NCBI RefSeq assembly: GCF_030445035.2
Contig: NC_080701.1
Location: 23,900,798 to 23,964,797, forward strand
DNA: 64,000 nucleotides
Origin: Dasypus novemcinctus
Taxonomy: Eukaryota > Chordata > Mammalia > Cingulata > Dasypodidae
Direction of reading: 5' to 3'
Made by a program: the position numbers and the translations under genes. Positions 59,801 through 64,000 of the stretch are shown in pieces; within the stretch, counting starts at the first letter, position 1, and each line of letters opens with the position of its first letter. The notes beneath the pieces were generated by a model. It saw only the letters and a list, made by a program, of their open reading frames with translations. It was not told where the DNA came from and ran no database searches.

Positions 59801-60373
59801 CAACTGAAACCTGGCAAAAAAAAAAACCACCCCGCTGCCATTAAACATGTGGCCATCGATGCCCCACAAGATGGCTGCTGGAAGAACCTGTAAGAAGCTC
59901 CATTCGCACTGAGATTTCCTCCTGAAGTCAGGAGAAGCCCTGGATAATCTCTAGAGGCCTTATCACTGGGCTCTCCCAAGGGATTGATGGGTGGGGTAAT
60001 CAATCAAAACAGCAAACACCTCCCTGATAGGACTTCTCCCCTATCATTAGCAAAGGGGCAGAATAATTAATTGTTTAAAAAGCAAGCACAAAGGCCCCCT
60101 GCTCTTATCTCTTTCCCCCTGCCTGGACAGCATGCAAATAAAACCTGGGCATTTATAATCTGTAATGGGGAACTATAGTCTTCCCCATAAAGAATCAGCC
60201 CTCTTTATGTCTTTTCAACCCCTTTCCTCTCTACCTGGGACCCATAATCTGTTCTTTTCTCCCATTTCTCTTCCCTCCCTTCATTAATAAATTACTGGCC
60301 TAACTAAACAGCCTTGCACTTAAAATTCACTTTTTTGTAGCTTAGCCAAGAACCTAGATAAAATCCAGCAACA
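59790..60373 (+). mobile_element. ERV1-like LTR fossil, copy 1
   Basis: Shares with the 63.1-63.7 kb copy GGCTGCTGGAAGA, CATTAGCAAAGGGG, GGGCATTTATAATCT, AATAAATTACTGGC and AGCCAAGAACCTA, and ends near AAAATCCAGCAACA. GCAAATAAAACC lies upstream of the R/U5-like part. Sense orientation. Confidence 0.7.
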
Positions 60374-60509
60374 CTAGCTCCAGATTATGTTTCCCTAGGG
60401 AAGGTATTGTCATGTGCATGAAAGACTGGAACGCAGTGCTAATGTACGTCATGGGATACAGGGCATGATCCCTCTTTTGCCAGTTCGAGGTCTGGTATAC
60501 AAAGATACT

Positions 60510-62660
60510 GTTGTGCTGAAAATAAAACAAACAGACTTAAAAAGGGGGTGCAGAGCAAGTTTACTGAGCTAAAGTTGCATTAGTGCAGGAGCAGCACCAA
60601 AAGGTTTCTGCTCAAAGGGGGAAGCCCCAGCTTACATGACTGCTTGAAACAAAGGGAAGGTGTGGGGAGATGGGGAGGAATAAAGAGGACATGAATTATG
60701 GTTAGTCCATGAGCTCTGTGAACCAGGTGGACTAAGGCAGCTGTGGACTGACTGGGCAGTGTGTCCTGGAGGCCCAGTTCATTAATTAGCAAGCAGGATG
60801 TTGGTGTAAGATCATGGCCATCTGGTGAAAAACACACTTCTCTGGTGTCACCCTGATCTCTTTGCTACAGCTCTTCCTTCAGGCCTGGGGCCACGGTTTT
60901 TATTAGCATCGCAAAGGATCACTGGTATATCAGCTTTATTCCATTAACCAACATTTCTTTTCTTGTAATCCCCTGGATGTAATGAAAGCACAATCAAATC
61001 AAGATGGTTAGTACAATAATTTATCATCCCGATTTTACAATAGTAAGCCAGCTTTCTGGCTGGCACTGATGGCAGACAATATAAGCAAGAGGCCAGAATC
61101 CATTCCACTTTATAGGTAGGTAAGAGAACCATGTCGTGATCTGCAGTTTACAAAGGGGGCGCAAGGTAGCTCAGACAATGAGCAGGAGCAGAACATGATA
61201 ATCCACAGGAGTGTGCTATAGTTTCCATTGAAACCATTTTCTTTTAGTCTCCTTCCTTTTGATGAAAGATAACCCCAAAACGATTACTTTTAATCAAAAA
61301 AATAAAGCTGGCTTTATAAGATTTGGCCTAATTACTTACAAAGGTGCAACAAGAATGATAAATTACATTTAAGCTTTTTTCAAGTTCACTTTGCTGGTAG
61401 TTTTCATAGGAACCTCTGATTGGACTTTTAAAAGCCTCCTGATGGTAAGAAGCCATGAACTCAACATGAGCTTTCACTTGCCGACTAGACAATAGCTTTC
61501 TATAAGGCTGGGAATCTTAGAGTCACGTACCAGACGGGTTTTTCTGGAGGGTTTTGTAAACATTGGCCCTATAAAGTCAACCTTAGCTCCTTAAAAGTGT
61601 TTGGTCACATCCAATTAAATGAACATTATCCTTAAACATGGCATTCCAGTCCAAGCCTTGGTTATGTAACAGTATCTTGAATGGCATCCTGTTAAACAAG
61701 GAGGACATCCTGAATGACCTTATGAAAATAATTATTTTGGCATAAAAATAAGAATATTTAATAAGTTTCCAAATTCTGGAGAGTCCAGTCAGGAAGGAAA
61801 AGATGAACATGTTATGAATTATGGATGGCTGAAAGGAAAAGAACAATAATCCAAAAATATGTAATCTGTGTATTTAATCCTAGGTAATTAGTCCGTGTTC
61901 TGCTCAATCTTGTGTTAGTAATCTCATGACCCATAGAGTTCTTCACTGGAATTCTGGAATCTTGATTAAGTTCAGGGGTATGGTATTAAGTTATTTTAAG
62001 TAATGTCAGTAGAAGACTGTGCCCCAGAGTAACTGGCATAATGTTTTCTATGGGTTCCTGAGACAGTCCTTTTTGTTGAAGAGAAGTACCTGACCTGTAG
62101 CTGATTACAAGTGGTCTCAGGGAAGCATCAGAATAAAAATTGTCTGGAGATGACAAAAGACTTAAAATGGTTGTGGTTAACGTATTACTGTTTTACAGAA
62201 GTGAAAGCACATTTATAAAACATAATGCAATTGAGAATGAAATTTGGTTGTTTCTATGATCTGGAAGATTTTCAAAAAATAACTGAAATTATGACTGTCA
62301 ATCATGAAATGACAAACTAAGCCTCAAGGCAACAAAGACTTGGACCTTAGAATAGCAATTCGGGGAGTACAGAATCTGGTCGTAACCCAACTTGTGCCAG
62401 GTTTTGACACTTACAGGCAAGTGTTTTTAAAGAAAAAGAAAAAAAGATTGCATAAGTTGTTTGTGATTGGTGGATATTTGTGGTGCTTCAGATATTCTTC
62501 AGATTAGGAAGTTTACTGAGTTTCTTATCTTGTGGTTTGTTTCTGCTGTCTGGATATCCTTAGGGTTTTGAAAAACATTTTTTTTGTGTGACTATGCTTA
62601 CTTTGACAGTTTGTGTTATCTGGATGAGATTTGCATAAGAGTACTACATAATTTAAAACT
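60510..62660 (-). mobile_element. Probable ERV fossil in reverse orientation (LTR-like end and unidentified interior)
   Basis: On the - strand, CTCAGTAAACTTGCTCTGCA and TCTGTTTGTTTTATTTTCAG near 60.51-60.57 kb resemble an LTR R/U5 end, with U3-like sequence up to about 60.87 kb. The rest, to about 62.66 kb, has no gene I can name. Boundaries are uncertain. Confidence 0.4.
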
Positions 62661-63104
62661 CTTAGCCTAGTAACTCAATTTGTTTTATTTCTTTTTACAT
62701 GCTCAGTAATATTACTGTTGTCTAATACCGTGCCGATCAGTACTAGGATATCTCATGGACAGTGGGGACATTCACAAATTGCTAAGAATTTCACGCAGTT
62801 TCTGAAATGTTTATATTAATAGGATTTCACCCGTATAAATTTAACCAGCAGAAGGTTAGAAAATCCTATTTGATAACACTTCCCATGCAACTCATAACAT
62901 ATCACATAAGCCTATTTTTAGCACCTCTCTTTTTCAAGGTGAAAGAACAAATCCATGGGCCCTTTGAAATATCCCAAAGACAGTTTGAGATCACTAAAAC
63001 ATTTAGGATTTGATTTTGGGAAGGCAAAATGTCAAAAATTTTGAACATGTTATTAAAAAGGAAAATGGTTCACTGAGAAACAATATTTGGTTCCTTACTT
63101 AACC

Positions 63105-63738
63105 AAAGTGAAGCGGACTAGTAAGACAGGGAATCAATACATGAATCTGGAACCTGGTAAGAAGTCCACGTGGACATCAACAACCCCACGACGGCTGCTG
63201 GAAGACCCTCCCCAAGATTCTGCCACTCAGAAGAAGACTTCCTCTGGAAGCCAGGAGAAGCCCCGGATATTCCCCAAGGACTTTATCATTGGGCCCTCCT
63301 GAGAGATTGATGGGGGAAATAAGTATTCAAAATGGTGAACTGCTGGAACTCCTCCCCTGCCATTAGCAAAGGGGTGGGATAATCAACAGTTCAAAAAGTG
63401 GGTGCCAGGCCTGAGTCATTCTTTCTCTCTTTCTAGTGTGCTTTCTTGCCTGTGGACCCATTCCTGCCCTCTATGCACCGCTCTCGCCATTTTTCCTCTG
63501 CCATGTGGCCACGCAAGTCAACTTGGGCATTTATAATCTATAATGGGGAATTGTAGCTTGTAAATCAGCCCTCTTTATCCTTTTCACTCCCTTCCTCTCT
63601 ATTTGGGACCCTGATCTATTGTTTTCTCCCATTTCTCATCCCTCCCTGCCTGAATAAATTACTGGCTTAACTCACCCAGCGTGCTCTTGAAATTCATTTC
63701 TGCAGCATAGCCAAGAACCTAAATAAAATCCAGTAACA
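63105..63738 (+). mobile_element. ERV1-like LTR fossil, copy 2
   Basis: Same family and orientation as the LTR at 59.79-60.37 kb. It ends near AAAATCCAGTAACA. It contains CTGAATAAATTACTGGCTTA as the polyadenylation region and CACGTGG-type sequence near the start. Confidence 0.7.
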
Positions 63739-64000
63739 AAAATAATAATAAAAGTGCATAAAGTTATTCTGATTGTAAAAAAAAAAAAAAAAGCTTTTTT
63801 TTAAGTGAGAAAACTTGTTTTCTAAAACAATAAAGAATCATAAGGTCAATATAATTATCAATAAGGGCATTATTCTGATAAGACATAGATAGAATCTTTA
63901 CATTCTAGGCAAACTACCCAGAGAGTTAAGAAAAACCTTTTATAACTTTTTATTCTGAGCAGACCAATAATCCAAGAAAATTTATAACAGAAAGAAAAAT

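Overview
This is a piece of mammalian nuclear genome, almost certainly from a xenarthran and most likely an armadillo (Dasypus). The diagnosis rests on the repeats: many tRNA-derived DAS-type SINEs (a head reading like GTGGCTCAA..TTGAG followed by GGTTCGATCCC-like B boxes), several copies of one long L1 3' untranslated region whose antisense runs through CATTTTGGAGCACTGCTACA, and several related MaLR-like LTRs. Over half of the window is interspersed repeat.

Layout. From 1 to 17.3 kb on the + strand lie three consecutive exons of an ADAM2 (fertilin beta)-like gene (1116-1192, 1702-1870, 17237-17293), with matching phases and good splice sites. The 15.4-kb intron between the second and third holds an old, nearly full-length L1 (2.6-8.5 kb), a second L1 3' half (14.2-16.4 kb), LTR and SINE pieces. 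No later ADAM exon was recognised. From 17.3 to 29.3 kb there is repeat-rich DNA with a PLK4 retropseudogene (about 23.16-23.93 kb) and an unusual SINE with an internal minisatellite (24.04-24.82 kb).

From 42.5 kb down to 29.3 kb on the - strand is a complete IDO1 gene: ten coding exons, including a 15-nt microexon, all joining in frame to a 400-residue indoleamine 2,3-dioxygenase 1. The haem-ligand histidine, the active-site residues and both ITIM-like tyrosine motifs are kept. A TATA box lies about 45 bp upstream of the start codon, and an interferon-response-like motif about 315 bp upstream. Intron 1 contains a decayed tandem copy of the exon 2-exon 3 block.

From 43 to 64 kb I see no functional gene: DAS SINEs, L1 3' ends, MaLR-like LTRs, a TAF13 retropseudogene (about 48.9-49.4 kb), HAL1/L1 5' pieces (50-53.7 kb), and a mosaic of endogenous retrovirus fossils (58.4-63.7 kb).

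The gene order is the main surprise. As I recall it, human ADAM2 and IDO1 are neighbours transcribed away from each other, with IDO2 just beyond the IDO1 3' end. Here ADAM2-like exons point toward the IDO1 3' end and no IDO2 exon was recognised, which suggests a local inversion, a duplicated ADAM2-like gene, or an assembly join.
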